Source: Nereocystis luetkeana
Lineage: Eukaryota > Sar > Phaeophyceae > Laminariales > Laminariaceae
DNA length: 64,000 nucleotides
NCBI GenBank assembly: GCA_031213475.1
Contig: JARUPZ010000026.1
Coordinates: forward strand, 3,552,823-3,616,822
Reading direction: 5' to 3'
Numbering within the stretch: the stretch's first letter is position 1; each line of letters opens with the position of its first letter. The notes beneath the pieces were generated by a model. It saw nothing but the letters and a program-made list of their open reading frames with translations, was not told the DNA's origin and did no database searches. A program made the translations under genes and the position numbers. This document shows positions 1 through 9,039 of the stretch, in pieces.

Positions 1-339
1 GATGCGTTGATACGTGCACAGAGTGTTAAAAACACAAATTAGTGCGGTAGTCTATAATAGTGTAGGCTTATGAAGGGGATCCACTTTTTTTTGCTTCAGT
101 TTAGCTTTTCTAGTACAGCGGCCCCGTTTTGGGGGCAAAACCACTTAAGTTACGAGACTGGCTTCGTTTCCAAAACGGTACTGCAGTCCCGAAAGGGTAA
201 AGCCGACGGTACCCACACGAAAACAACACTGATCTGGTGTATGCGCAATAGACCGGAATATACAGAAAACACTTACCCATACTATGAAAGGGGGATAAAA
301 AGGAAAACAATTACACTATTCCAGATGAATTCCCTCATG

Positions 340-438
340 TTTTCATTTAGCATTCTTGTCACTTTCCAGCTTAACTCGTGCCTGGTAGGAGGTTCCACCC
401 TCAGCGGTCTTTCCGGACAAGTGCCTGGTCACAGGTGT

Positions 439-470
<32 letters not shown>

Positions 471-526
471 CGTGCCTTCGTTTTTTATCGAACGTTGCTG
501 ACTTTACGTTCTCGCGCTTTCCGCTA
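340..526 (-). mobile_element. SINE-B, 3' part, interrupted by MITE-A
   Basis: This is the 3' body of the tRNA-derived SINE-B family, read on the minus strand. It matches the full copy at 23085-23412, including the segment from the 'gcgcgagagcgtgag' region through the G-tract to the 3' end. The rest of the element resumes at about 750, because a MITE-A inserted at a TA in 'gaatagcggaaag'. The G-tract that is 6-9 bases long in sister copies has grown here to 28 bases (C on the plus strand, 439-466). Confidence 0.7.
439..466. repeat. Homopolymer C tract (28 C)
   Basis: An uninterrupted run of C at the position of the short G-tract in SINE-B copies ('gtaccgggggg'). It is an in-place expansion inside a SINE body. 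Similar but shorter C or G runs occur at 842-857, 12461-12478, 16981-16997, 23870-23881 and 44798-44812. Confidence 0.9.
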
Positions 527-749
527 TTACGGGGGACCATAGTTATTAGGACCACATATTGTTATTACGGGGGGCCATAGTTAACAGGGCCTATGGTACA
601 CATAAAAACCTATATGTTTACCCATTTTTACTAACAATATTTGGTCCGATTAACTATGCCCCCCCGTACTAGTAGAAAAGGTTAAATATATACCGGTAGG
701 TTTTCATGCATACCACAGGTCCGATTAACTATGATCCCCCGTAATAGTC
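525..749 (+). mobile_element. MITE-A, outer copy, split by a second MITE-A
   Basis: The left half (525-562) and right half (about 676-749) together form one element of about 110 bp. Its terminal inverted repeats read TTACGGGGGACCATAGTTA at the left and the complement at the right. The middle sequence 'attgttagtaaaa' is broken at its TA by the inner copy. The outer element itself sits at a TA inside SINE-B, so three elements are nested. Confidence 0.75.
563..675 (-). mobile_element. MITE-A, inner copy inserted in MITE-A
   Basis: A full-length element in the reverse orientation. It starts TTACGGGGGGCCATAGTTAA and ends in the complement, with TA on both sides. The host sequence reads 'attgtTA' before it and 'TAgaaaagg' after it, which matches the uninterrupted 'attgttagtaaaaatgg' of sister copies. 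This is direct evidence for a TA target-site duplication, as in Tc1/mariner-type non-autonomous elements. Confidence 0.75.
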
Positions 750-805
750 AATTTTTGTTCAAGAAGAAATCCCTCCTAAGAGTATGTGCATCTCTTATTC
801 CAATC
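750..805 (-). mobile_element. SINE-B, remainder of the interrupted copy
   Basis: After the nested MITEs, 'tcaatttttgttcaagaagaaa' continues the SINE-B body, corresponding to 'cttgcaaaaaagaaattgaata' of the 23 kb copy. The tRNA-like head is not recognisable beyond about 805. Confidence 0.5.
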
Positions 806-950
806 ATACCATCCACATATATATGAAGAGGGAAAATGTTTCCCCCCCCCCCCCCCCGGAGACGGTATGTCGGGGAATATTTATGAGTGATGAAGATTGA
901 AGCTCACGCTGCTCATTTTCGGATGACAAGCGTTATATGGTACTTTATAC

Positions 951-1060
951 TATTACGGGGGACCATATTAAATAGAACCTACGGCACACACACAAAACCT
1001 ATATATTTCGTTATTTTTACTAGCAATATTTGGTCCTATATATAATGCCCCCCCGTGATA
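951..1060 (-). mobile_element. MITE-A
   Basis: About 110 bp with terminal inverted repeats (TTACGGGGGACCAT at the left and GCCCCCCCGTGATA at the right). The internal 'aaaacctatatattt' and 'ttactagcaatatttggtcc' put it in the reverse orientation relative to most copies. It lies next to TA dinucleotides. Confidence 0.75.
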
Positions 1061-1062
1061 TC

Positions 1063-2557
1063 AATAACAATACTGCTCTTGGCTACAGTAGTATAGGGCG
1101 CCCCCGCGACGGAAGCAAACTCTGCGTGCCTCAAGGATCGAGAACGACACCTCAACTCGGCTCGTCGTTCTACAGGGGAGATGCAAGGCGTGCAGACAGC
1201 GAGGGAACGGTGGACCATTTCCGACGCAACTCTGATCGGGCGGGCAAACCCCATCTCGACTCTGGCATGGCAAAGGGTACACCTGGCTGATTCGGGGAGA
1301 GCCGGCATGACCTGGAAGACCCAATACGTGCGTAGCTTATTCCACATGTCTCCATTGTTTTCCAAGTATGGTCATGGCTGCTACGTACGTACTCTCGGAA
1401 AATTCTGGAGAGGTGTCGCATCCCCGCGGGATGTGTACCATTGGTCAACCATTCTCTCACCTCCCGCCGACAGCGGCGTGCAAGCATTGAACAGACCGCA
1501 ACCAACTCGTTTCGAACGTCTTCTCGGCTCTATCGGCGCATCTCGCATGCGGAGTTGTTCGATACGCACCCTACCCGCGCGAAACATTTCATTGGTATGA
1601 TACACACCCAAGCCGAAGACTCGGAGCGTTCCCAGGAATATGCCCAAAACGCGAGTATCCCCACACCGCAACGAAAACGCTGTACGCTTTATAAACAGCT
1701 CACACATACACACACAACACGACATGTTCTCTTTGAATCACACTATTTCTACCCGTGCAAAAAGCTGTGGTGCTGTCTATCAATCCTGGAGGCACATTTC
1801 CGCTACTTTTTTTTTATGAATGACGGGGCGTCTTATTATACCCAAATTCGTCGGGATGCCAATCTTGTCTCGGAGAAAATGACGTTTTCGTGTAGTTGGG
1901 CCATGGGATTACTCATCGGAAAGGAAATTTGATTTTTGCTGAAGCAAGTTTTCGGGTGAGGCATATGGAGCTCCTCGAATGAATAGAGCCTCAGAACATT
2001 TAGGGTGGACCTCTATCATAGAACGTCTCTATGCTCTCGAAGTCACAGAACGACCTGTCCCGCCGCAAGGTCTGCCTTTTGTTCGGCTCTGAAGTTTCTA
2101 ACCGAATTCTAACCGATGGAGCTTTTCAAGTGAGCGACTACCGGTAATGTACTCTGCCTACACATACAGCGTTAATGCGAGCTGGTTCCAGCAACAGCCG
2201 AGGCTCAACTCCTTCGCACTTTTTGTTTTTTCGGATTTTTGTTTTTGAGAGTTGGGAAAACGAAAATTGGCAGGGTTGCGCGTCATGACCAAACGACAAA
2301 AACGAACGAATGGACATTTCGAGAACTAAAATATTCGTTCGTTAAATCAAATGTACATTTTTTCCATTATTCTGACTTGTCGGCGACTCCGGTAGTTTCT
2401 GACCGATCCATCCCTTCAAGTGAGCATCTACCTTACGTTACTAGTACGCACCTCAGGCAGATCATGATCTAGATCACCTAGCCCCCCATCAGCCTTAATC
2501 AGGGACTGTGCCGGATCTGTGCTACGCACAGATCCCCCCCTAGGAAACGTATGCTTC
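1063..2557. other. No clear gene; unassigned, MITE-C within
   Basis: The GC content is higher at 1080-1700 and there are overlapping open frames on both strands, but none shows a recognisable motif or splice structure. I could not find the next exon of the left-hand modular gene here. A MITE-C copy occupies about 1793-2050, and the rest is unassigned. Confidence 0.4.
1793..2050 (+). mobile_element. MITE-C (GAGGAGCTCC family)
   Basis: It matches copies at 6791-7045 (minus) and 14996-15288 (plus). Shared blocks are 'cacatttccgct', 'gggatgccaatcttgt', 'gggccatgggattactcatcgg', a 'ggagctcc...' hairpin, and the terminal block 'gacctctatcatagaacgtc', which is one end of the family's inverted repeat. 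The left terminus is not clear here. Confidence 0.6.
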
Positions 2558-2668
2558 TATTACGGGGGACCACCATAGATATCAGGATCCATCATCTACA
2601 CAAAAAACTATATATTACAGTATTTTTACTGAGCATGTTCGGTCCTGATTACTACGTCTCCGCGAAAT
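2558..2668 (-). mobile_element. MITE-A, diverged
   Basis: It begins 'ctattacgggggaccaccatag', has the internal AT block 'aaactatatatt' and 'ttttactgagcatgttcggtcc', and ends in a degraded right repeat. It is more diverged than the other copies. Confidence 0.6.
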
Positions 2669-2734
2669 GGATCATGCGGCATACACGGGTCCCAGCCGAC
2701 GACATACGCCGTGCCATCCAAGATCGGGGCTACT

Positions 2735-2849
2735 GTATTACAGGGAACCATAGTAAACAGGACCAGACATTGTTAGTAAAAATAGCGAAATATATAGGTT
2801 TTTGTGCGTACCGTAGGTCTTATTCAATATGGTTCCCCTTAATAGTAGA
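2735..2849 (+). mobile_element. MITE-A
   Basis: Starts 'tattacagggaaccatagtaaacaggacc', contains 'attgttagtaaaaatagcgaaatatatagg', and ends 'ggttccccttaatag'. Both inverted repeats are present with a few substitutions. Confidence 0.7.
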
Positions 2850-3162
2850 TCTGCCTAGTTTTTTTTTAAATCTCGATAATACAGTGAGAATCGATGATCT
2901 GTCCGGGTTGAGGAATTGCTTTCACTACACGGTAGAGTTACTTGTTCAGGGACTAACGCACCCAAAGCCTTGGTCGGGGTGCAGGAGCAAACGTTCTTCG
3001 AAGTTCATGTTTCGAGTTGATATATTGTAGCTCCTCCTTATGTGAGGAGCCCAGAAAAACAATAGGGCAGCCACCCCTATCGTCGCGTTATTGCTCATAC
3101 AACTCATACAACTCATACAACCATAGGCAAACAGAAAATGTTGTGGTGGCTCTCTGACTCAC

Positions 3163-3524
3163 GTCTTGCTCGTCCTCGTCGAAAAACGCGGAATACACGA
3201 CCTCCACGCCGCCCACATGTTCGCTCGTTTGGCTGGAAAAACTCGTGCCCTCCTCTTCCTCTTCGCCCGCGTCCTGCTGAAAACACCCGCCGAGCTCATC
3301 CAGGTGTGGGAAGGTGACCACAAAAGAGTCGGCATCGCACCCCGATCCCCCGGCGGAGCTGGAATCGACTGTGGAAGACGAAGCACTCTCAAGGAAAGCT
3401 GTCTCGGAGTTAGGCACAGAGGTGCTGCCCGCTGCCGCTGACGACGAAGGCAAGCCGTCTGAACAGCCGCACTCAGCTCCGAAGCTTTCTCCGGAAAAAT
3501 TCACCAATGAGCCCCCTATCAGGC
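3163..3524 (-). CDS. Modular cysteine protein (left paralogue), exon type A
   Basis: Internal exon of 362 nt, phase 1 in and phase 0 out. The acceptor is cggcccaattcag and the donor is gac|gtgagt. It completes a Cys codon split by the upstream intron (t|gc). Early in the exon is a Phe-x-x-x-Cys-Gly-Cys motif (FGAECGC). A Ser/Thr-rich linker of about 45 residues follows, then a single Cys, a hydrophobic strand (SFVVTFPHLDEL) and GGCF. An acidic run of Glu follows, and the exon ends ...FFDEDEQD. It aligns with the plus-strand exon at 63067-63401 in motif order, phases and donor position. The function is unknown. The repeated Cys, low-complexity linkers and intron-bounded modules suggest an extracellular or cell-surface protein, but that is inference. 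Confidence 0.65.
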
Positions 3525-3727
3525 CTGAATTGGGCCGAGCGCACGGCGAGAGGCCAACACGGTGTTGGGCGACGCGCTTCACAAGACCATTGCGTCGTAT
3601 TAAAAGAGTGCTTTTGTGTTTAGCTCTTGTTTAGACAGTTTCGGTCGCTAAACTACGGAAAGATGCGGTGCGGTGGCAAGGATACGTGGCGCGTGACGAC
3701 AAGTAAGTCCGCGGAATCATTCTCTTC

Positions 3728-3935
3728 CTTTTTTTTTTTTTTGTTTCCCCTCTCATTCATCCACCCCTTTTATTATTTTCGCCCTTCGTTTGTCTCTCCC
3801 CTTCCTGGTCGAAACTTAGGGTTCGGGGTGACACAGTAGGCTCTTTCTTCCCCCTCCTCCCCGCTACAAAGGTCCGTTCCTTGCATTTTTTCATAGCATT
3901 GTTTTATCGCGAGAAGACCCGCATCGAATCTGCGC
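3728..3935 (-). mobile_element. SINE-A fragment, diverged, in an intron
   Basis: Read on the minus strand it matches the SINE-A body: 'cgcatcgaatctgcg' corresponds to 'cgcatcgaattgtgc', followed by 'tcgcgagaaga', the 'ggggtgacacagtaggctctt' region and a terminal A tract (T run at 3729-3741). The tRNA head is absent. It lies in the 746-bp intron between the exons at 4271-4397 and 3163-3524. Confidence 0.6.
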
Positions 3936-4270
3936 TTTGGGGGTATCATATCCGGCACAAAATACTACTATTAATATGGCACCTACCTGCTGTATTTCCC
4001 CGACGCCATCGTTTCCGCGAACAAATTTCCCCGCACTGCAGCAAGCACAGCATTTTTATACGTTCGGTTCCCCTGAAACCCTACCCCTCTCTCGATCAGG
4101 AGACACTGCTCACCAGGGATGCTTGGTAATGGTATCCTGTGGGTGTTATTCCCCCGTGACCCGTCGCATCCTACGCCCAACATATCGACTTTGCAACCGG
4201 GACAATTGCGTCAAACGACGATTTGGTCCAGCCGCATTTGTTCGAAGTCAACGCCCAGGAGCAGACTCAC

Positions 4271-4397
4271 ATGACCACGACTCGACGTCCGCAGGGTGGG
4301 AGTTTACCGCCCAGTCCTCGTCGGAGACGCACGTGGGGTTGACAACCGGCGAGTCTTCGTCCGAGAAGCTGAGAAGTTCGCCTGCGACCCACGCAAA
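4271..4397 (-). CDS. Modular cysteine protein (left paralogue), exon type B
   Basis: Internal exon of 127 nt, phase 0 in and phase 1 out. The acceptor is gaacaatag and the donor is tca t|gtgagt. The product starts FAWVAGELLSF, has one Cys (TCVSDED), and ends HPADVESWS with the split Cys codon. The plus-strand exon at 62439-62571 starts LVWVAGEVIN and ends LPADVNAWL plus the split Cys. The exon at 63803-63911 contains YCVSDES and ends in TAAWS plus a split codon. Phases, motif order and the Trp-x-Cys at the junction agree in all three. It joins in frame to the exon at 3163-3524. Confidence 0.65.
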
Positions 4398-4718
4398 CTA
4401 TTGTTCGTGCGTTGGAAGTAATTGACATCGGCGAGTGCAAGAGGGAGGAAACGGCGAAGGTCCTTATGTCTCTGTGGGGGAAGGGGGGGGTGGAGGCGAA
4501 CGCACACATCACTTGCCGGAGAAACGAGACCGTTGGCAACTCCTCCGGGTATTGATTTTGGCTTCTATGTAATGTTGGAAGGTCCCGGATCTGGGATACG
4601 AGCTGATCGTAGTAGTTACTGGAAGGCCCAATCTATACCGTAGAACGGGCTTGTGGCGAGGCACAGCTGAGCCCCCACTGCCAAGTCATACTGATCGGGA
4701 GCATCGGATTGGATGTTG

Positions 4719-4920
4719 CCAGGCACAATTCGATGCGAGTCGACGAGGGAAGAAAAGGCTGAAATCTTCTCGCGATAAAAATGAAGGCACGTACCGTATA
4801 GCGGGAAGGGGGGAGAAGAGCCTGCTATGTGACCCCGGATCTGAGGTACGAGTGGGAAGGAGAGAGAGAAGAAGATGTGCGAAGATAATGAATGGGATGA
4901 GAAAAAGAAAAGAAAAAAAA
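4719..4920 (+). mobile_element. SINE-A, 5'-truncated
   Basis: It matches the SINE-A body from 'aggcacaattcgatgcgag' through 'gctgaaatcttctcgcgat', 'gaagagcctgctatgtgac' and 'cggatctgagg' to the A-rich tail. The tRNA-like head and the first part of the body are missing, as expected from incomplete reverse transcription. Confidence 0.8.
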
Positions 4921-5540
4921 GAACCCAAACTGCCTTTGCTTCGCTTTAATTAGGCAAAACCTGAGGAATGCCAGCCAATACACCGAGAGCTTCCGAAATC
5001 AAGAGGAAAACACACCTGGTGCCATCGGCAAGCCTCACGTCAAACGCTCTCCTCGAAATTGAAAGGGGTGGTCACCCGCACAGACGTCAGTGGTGGACGT
5101 TTCCAAAGCGCCTCGCGCGTTACATCTTTTGTGCTGCTTCTGATTATATTTTGATTTATTGCGACTATGTGGTTTTGATGAATTACAGGAGACAATTCTT
5201 CTTGGGACGTCCATACGATTATGCGACGGCACATGGTCCATGCCTGCCAGGGCGGCCTATCTGTACCACATGCGTCGGAGGCATGCTACGCGAGGGGTAG
5301 AGGGGTGCACACATCGTTTTCCTGATCTTCGCTAAAATACCTCACCCATAACGCTCCACCCCAGGAGCGCATCCCCATGTCAATCTACACAATGAGAGGC
5401 AAGTCGATCACCTTGAGGAGAGCCTCCTCAGCCAGAAACGACATGGTCAAAAATAATCCCCCTTTTTCGCACATCGTTTGGTGCCAGGGGCAGCCTTACA
5501 ATAGGTCGCTAAAAAGTATCCCGCCCAACCTAAATGTTGC

Positions 5541-5714
5541 AGGACTGTTCACGGGTCAGGAGGTCTTCTGGTCGGGTCGGGCCGGGTCGGGTGGGGTCGG
5601 GTGGAGTCGCGTCAGGAAGTCTTGAAAAGCTCACGCATCGGGTCGAGATCGGGTTAGGGGACCCGGCCCGACCCGAACCGCGGGAGTTTGATCCGACCCG
5701 TGAACCGCCCTGCA
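5541..5714. mobile_element. GGGTCGGG-rich inverted-repeat element, hAT-like ends
   Basis: The left end reads TGCAGGACTGTTCACGGGTC. The right end, on the complementary strand, reads TTGCAGGGCGGTTCACGGGTC. The interior is built of GGGTCGGG on the left and CCCGACCC on the right, so the element can fold on itself. A terminal CAGGG is typical of hAT-type non-autonomous elements. I could not find a convincing 8-bp target duplication, so the superfamily is tentative. Only one copy is seen here. Confidence 0.5.
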
Positions 5715-6790
5715 ATATCCGTCGTTTGCATGTTGTTGGTTGCCTCTTTCAATAAGCGCACGCAGTTTTTTTCCCAAATATCTACAGTAGTAGTACCAGC
5801 ATCCAGCATGCGTCCTTCGCGAGAGGTGCGTGCCCCACAGTAGATCTGATTTACGATGAATAATCCCGCCTCTTTTATGTTCGTACAGGAGCAGCGGTGC
5901 CACGGACTTCTGTAGCTCTAGAGCAAAAAATACGCCCAAATCGCCGGGATGATGCTGGATGCAACCTGTGTATTTATATATGACACCTGCATGCAGACTT
6001 TTGGAAGGTTGACGGGAGGTGCAACTTATATTATATACATACTCGTATACCTATCTATATACATAAATAATATATATATATATGGTACGGGCGTACAGAG
6101 AGACCTTGGGGGAGGGGGGGACGCACTAGGGGATGCAAAGCGTACGCCTCCCTAACTTATCCACGTTTTCCGTTCTGCCCAAGACCCCAACCAGCCAACT
6201 CTTTCATAGTCAAATAATTACCAAGCGCAGGGAACGGTTTTCGGCCAGATGTGCATCGCCACGGTCAACACGCCCGCAGGCAGCACCATAGCGAAGTCGA
6301 GGGTAGCCGGCCGGATGCGGGATCATCTCTTTCACCTTCCGCTCGCACAGAAGGGGAACCCCAAGCGAGGCGTTACCGAGGTGCATGCCGCGGTAGGGGA
6401 TGCACCCATAGTAATCCGTCACAAGGCTCTTCGCTTGGGGAGCTCCACACTATTATTACGACATGGTAGGTAAAAAGGCGTTCTTTGAGAAAAAGGGGTA
6501 CGCTTTCACACGGAAAACGAATCGCACGTCGAAGATAATACCAGGGTACACGAAAATTCTTGATTGAAAATGAAAAAAAAAACAAAAACGAGATTTAAGA
6601 AAAACAAAATGGGTGAAGGAGCTCCGGCAGCCGGAAACATTTTTTCTCCGGAGGAGCTACACTCCCTATCGTTGCACGCCTGCTCGTTATGTACCGTGCA
6701 GCACACCAGTACATGTACTTCGTAGAGCTTTGACGTTTTGGGAACGCAGGAACAACGACCCAAACAAGAAATACGTGTGGTTTCGCTGAA

Positions 6791-7045
6791 AAGGCGTTCT
6801 ACGAGAGAGGTTCACCCTGATTTTTCTGAGGCTCCTCCTCACTTGAGGAGCTCCATAGCTCACCCGAAGACTGACTCAAGCCAAAGCCAAATTGCATCCC
6901 GATGAGTAATCCCATGGCCCAACTACACGAAGAGTGCCATTTTTAAGAACGAGACTGACCATTCCGACGATTTGGGGATAAGGAACCCCGTTTTCAGAAA
7001 CAAAACAGCGGAAATGTGCTACCTCTATCGTAGAACGCGTCTGAA
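6791..7045 (-). mobile_element. MITE-C, full-length copy
   Basis: Both ends carry an inverted repeat: GGCGTTCTACGAGAGAGGT at 6791 and, on the other strand, CGCGTTCTACGATAGAGGT ending near 7045. Inside are the GGAGCTCC hairpin, 'tgcatcccgatgagtaatcccatggccc', and 'ccgctgttttgtttctgaa' on the complement. This copy defines the element as a terminal-inverted-repeat element of about 255 bp. Confidence 0.6.
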
Positions 7046-7288
7046 CCTGATAGGAAGGGTGTGCAAATAAATCAGTAAGCCTCGTTGTTGCTGCCTGCCC
7101 CGCGCGTCGTGCAACGTGGCCTTTCGTTTTCCCCTTCGAGAGCACCTCTTACTTACGCCAGCGGCGGGAGCTGCTGTTCGTGAAACGGAGACCCCTGCTT
7201 CGACATTTGTTCCCAAAACCAAACCCCGAGGGAGTGAAACATTTAGCATGGCTGTGAGTCAGTTTAACTGGGCTTCACGACTACTACT

Positions 7289-7396
7289 ATTACGGGGGGC
7301 CAGAGTTAATAGGACCAAATATCGTTAGTGAAAGTGGTTAACATATATAGCTTTTTATGTATACCATAGGCCCTATTAACTATGGTCCCCCATTAC
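7289..7396 (+). mobile_element. MITE-A, first of a tandem pair
   Basis: Starts 'attacggggggccagagttaataggacc', contains 'atcgttagtgaaagtgg' and ends 'tatggtccccca', where it abuts the second copy. The shared variants 'aaatatcgttagt' and 'atagctttttatg' show the two copies are closely related. Confidence 0.8.
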
Positions 7397-7500
7397 GGGG
7401 GGCCATAGTTAATAGGACCAAATATCGTTAGTAAAATAGGTGAAATATATAGCTTTTTATGTATACCAGGTCCTGTTAACTATGGCCCCCCGTAATAGTA
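7393..7500 (+). mobile_element. MITE-A, second of a tandem pair
   Basis: The same family in the same orientation, immediately following the first copy and ending 'ggccccccgtaatagta'. The head-to-tail arrangement suggests insertion at the TA next to an existing copy, or a tandem duplication. Confidence 0.8.
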
Positions 7501-7639
7501 GGTTTTCGATTGGTCGACAAGGGAAATAGAAACAAAATGAAAAGCACTGCGTCCAGCCTCAAACGCGCGCTGGCCAGATACAGAGACGAAGGCGTGTGCT
7601 ACGTACGACAAACGTGCAGCACATCTCCGGCACATCTCG

Positions 7640-7900
7640 GATATCTGTTTTTTTCTGAACGATGGGGCTCCTTGGCCCAAAACTGTCGGAATGCCATTCT
7701 CGTTTCGCAAAATGACATTTTTGTATACCTACTATTGCGGGGGGCCATATTAATTAGAACCTATGGTACAGACAAAAACCTATATATTTTCCTATTTTTA
7801 CCAACATCATTAGGTTCTATTTATTAGGGCCCCCCGTACTAATAGTAGGAACGATTCATCGGGTTACGCTTTCATGTTTGGTGAGGTCAGCTGTTGGGTA
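7640..7900 (+). mobile_element. MITE-C fragment, interrupted by MITE-A
   Basis: The stretch 'ttttttctgaacgatggggctcc...ctgtcggaatgccattctcg' matches the 15 kb MITE-C copy ('tattctgaacgacaggg...gtcggaacgccaatcttg'). After a MITE-A at 7733-7846, 'gattcatcgggttacgctttcatgtttggtgagg' continues the same family. It is another nested pair. Confidence 0.55.
7733..7846 (-). mobile_element. MITE-A
   Basis: Starts 'tattgcggggggccatatta', contains 'aaaaacctatatatttt', and ends 'gggccccccgtactaatag'. The inverted repeats are intact and it is flanked by TA. Confidence 0.75.
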
Positions 7901-8178
7901 GGGTATTGAACCCCTCAGGGTCATGTTAGGAATTTCAGAAAATAAAATCTAGCGTATGTAGCGTGCGCCCGAGGTGATTGCGGCAGCACAGAAGAGCTTC
8001 AGCCAGCCGGAATAAATCCGACGCATCTAGCCAAACCAATACCAAGCCGGCGGCTTTCTTATGTAGACGGTGACTTATTACGGTGTACAGATAGTCGACT
8101 CACAGCCCCATATACAGTTACCAGAGCTCTACTCGCACCAATAGGACGAGTGCAAGCCCTCAGGGGTCAACCCACCAC

Positions 8179-8721
8179 TTCATTCCCGCTGGACGACGCC
8201 GTTATCTGGCCCGGAAACACGATCCTGTCGCGGTCGGCGTTGACGTAGGCGTCTGTGTCGGCACCGGTTTCGGAGTAGCACCCACTGGCGGACGAATACA
8301 CGGTCGACGACACCCTCAGGTGCTTTCCAGGAGCGCACGTGCGAAGCCGCCTTCGGGCACGAGAAGCCATGCCGACCGACGCCGCCGACGCCACCGCCTC
8401 CGCAGCTGCATCTGTTACTTCGAGCGTGCTAGTTGCTTCCGGGGCTGCCGCTGGCGGAGGACCCCGGGTTGCCCATTGCTTGTCGAGCCCGGTGGTTCCC
8501 TCATCAAACGCCAGGTACGCTTTGGCGTTGGAAGCACCGTTATCGGTGTTTTTGTCGAGCGGCAACGCCGACGACGCTCGACGACGGTGGCCATCTCCTG
8601 TGGAAACTATGGCCCTGTACCCTCCTTCAGCGTTGCCGCTCCCTGATGACGCAGATCGCACTTCCTGAGAATGTTGACGGCAATGGCCGATATTTACGGC
8701 GAAAACGTTAGCGGAGAAACC
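8179..8721 (-). CDS. Modular cysteine protein (left paralogue), exon type A'
   Basis: Open exon of up to 543 nt read in phase 0-0. The end is set by aat gaa|gtggtg, a weaker donor than GTGAGT but at the same place as in the sister exons. The start is tentative: the acceptor tttttcccctgacgaacacag gives 8721, and an alternative AG lies near 8675. The product has a long Ala/Ser/Thr-rich stretch. It then has RTCAPGKHLRVSSTVYS and SGCYSETGADTDAYV, and ends TASSSGNE. The motif VSSTVYSSASGCYS corresponds to VSSTIFKGGSGCYA in the exon at 61418-61648. There is no in-frame ATG, so at least one exon lies upstream, within or beyond the minisatellite. The function is unknown. Confidence 0.55.
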
Positions 8722-9039
8722 CTGTGTTCGTCAGGGGAAAAAGACAAAGAGAGGAGCGGCACCACAACCCTCAAAATATCACAACGCGAGGCAACACCAG
8801 TGGACTGGAACATTTTTGTGCATAAACTTTTGTTTGCTTCGCATGGGTTTAGGACCCCCCCCCCCCGCGCCCCACTGTGTGAGAAACGGTGCCACTGTCG
8901 GCCCGAATCAATGACTTAGAAACACTTTGGCCATAGGTTTTCAGTTGCAGAGTCGGGTGCGTCAGGAACGCTTGTACCGAACTCCCCCTCCTTTTACCCT
9001 GGAATAGCTCGGTAGAGGACCCGGTCCGTGCTGCGATAT
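8722..9039. other. Spacer between the left gene and the minisatellite
   Basis: A polypyrimidine tract on the minus strand (8725-8760) fits an intron 3' end. A short C tract lies near 8857-8865. Nothing else was recognised. Confidence 0.4.

Larger units (their letters stand above)
4398..8178. other. Long intron (3.8 kb) of the left gene, filled with repeats
   Basis: If the A' exon ending at 8179 splices to the B exon starting at 4397, this is one phase-0 intron. It holds a SINE-A body fragment (4719-4920), a GGGTC-rich inverted-repeat element (5541-5714), an AT microsatellite near 6050-6082, MITE-C (6791-7045), a MITE-A pair (7289-7500) and a MITE-C fragment cut by MITE-A (7640-7900). An open frame at 6210-6422 (minus) with GC-rich third positions is unassigned. 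I found no further A or B exon with the expected donor. Confidence 0.4.

Noticed and set aside
6210..6473. Overlapping open frames on both strands with GC-rich third positions
   Set aside because: Neither has the splice phases or motifs of the modular gene in whose intron they lie, and there is no known family match.
7470..7476. 'taccagg' in a MITE-A copy as another heptamer insertion
   Set aside because: Alignment shows it comes from loss of 'ta' in 'taccataggtcc', not from an added unit.
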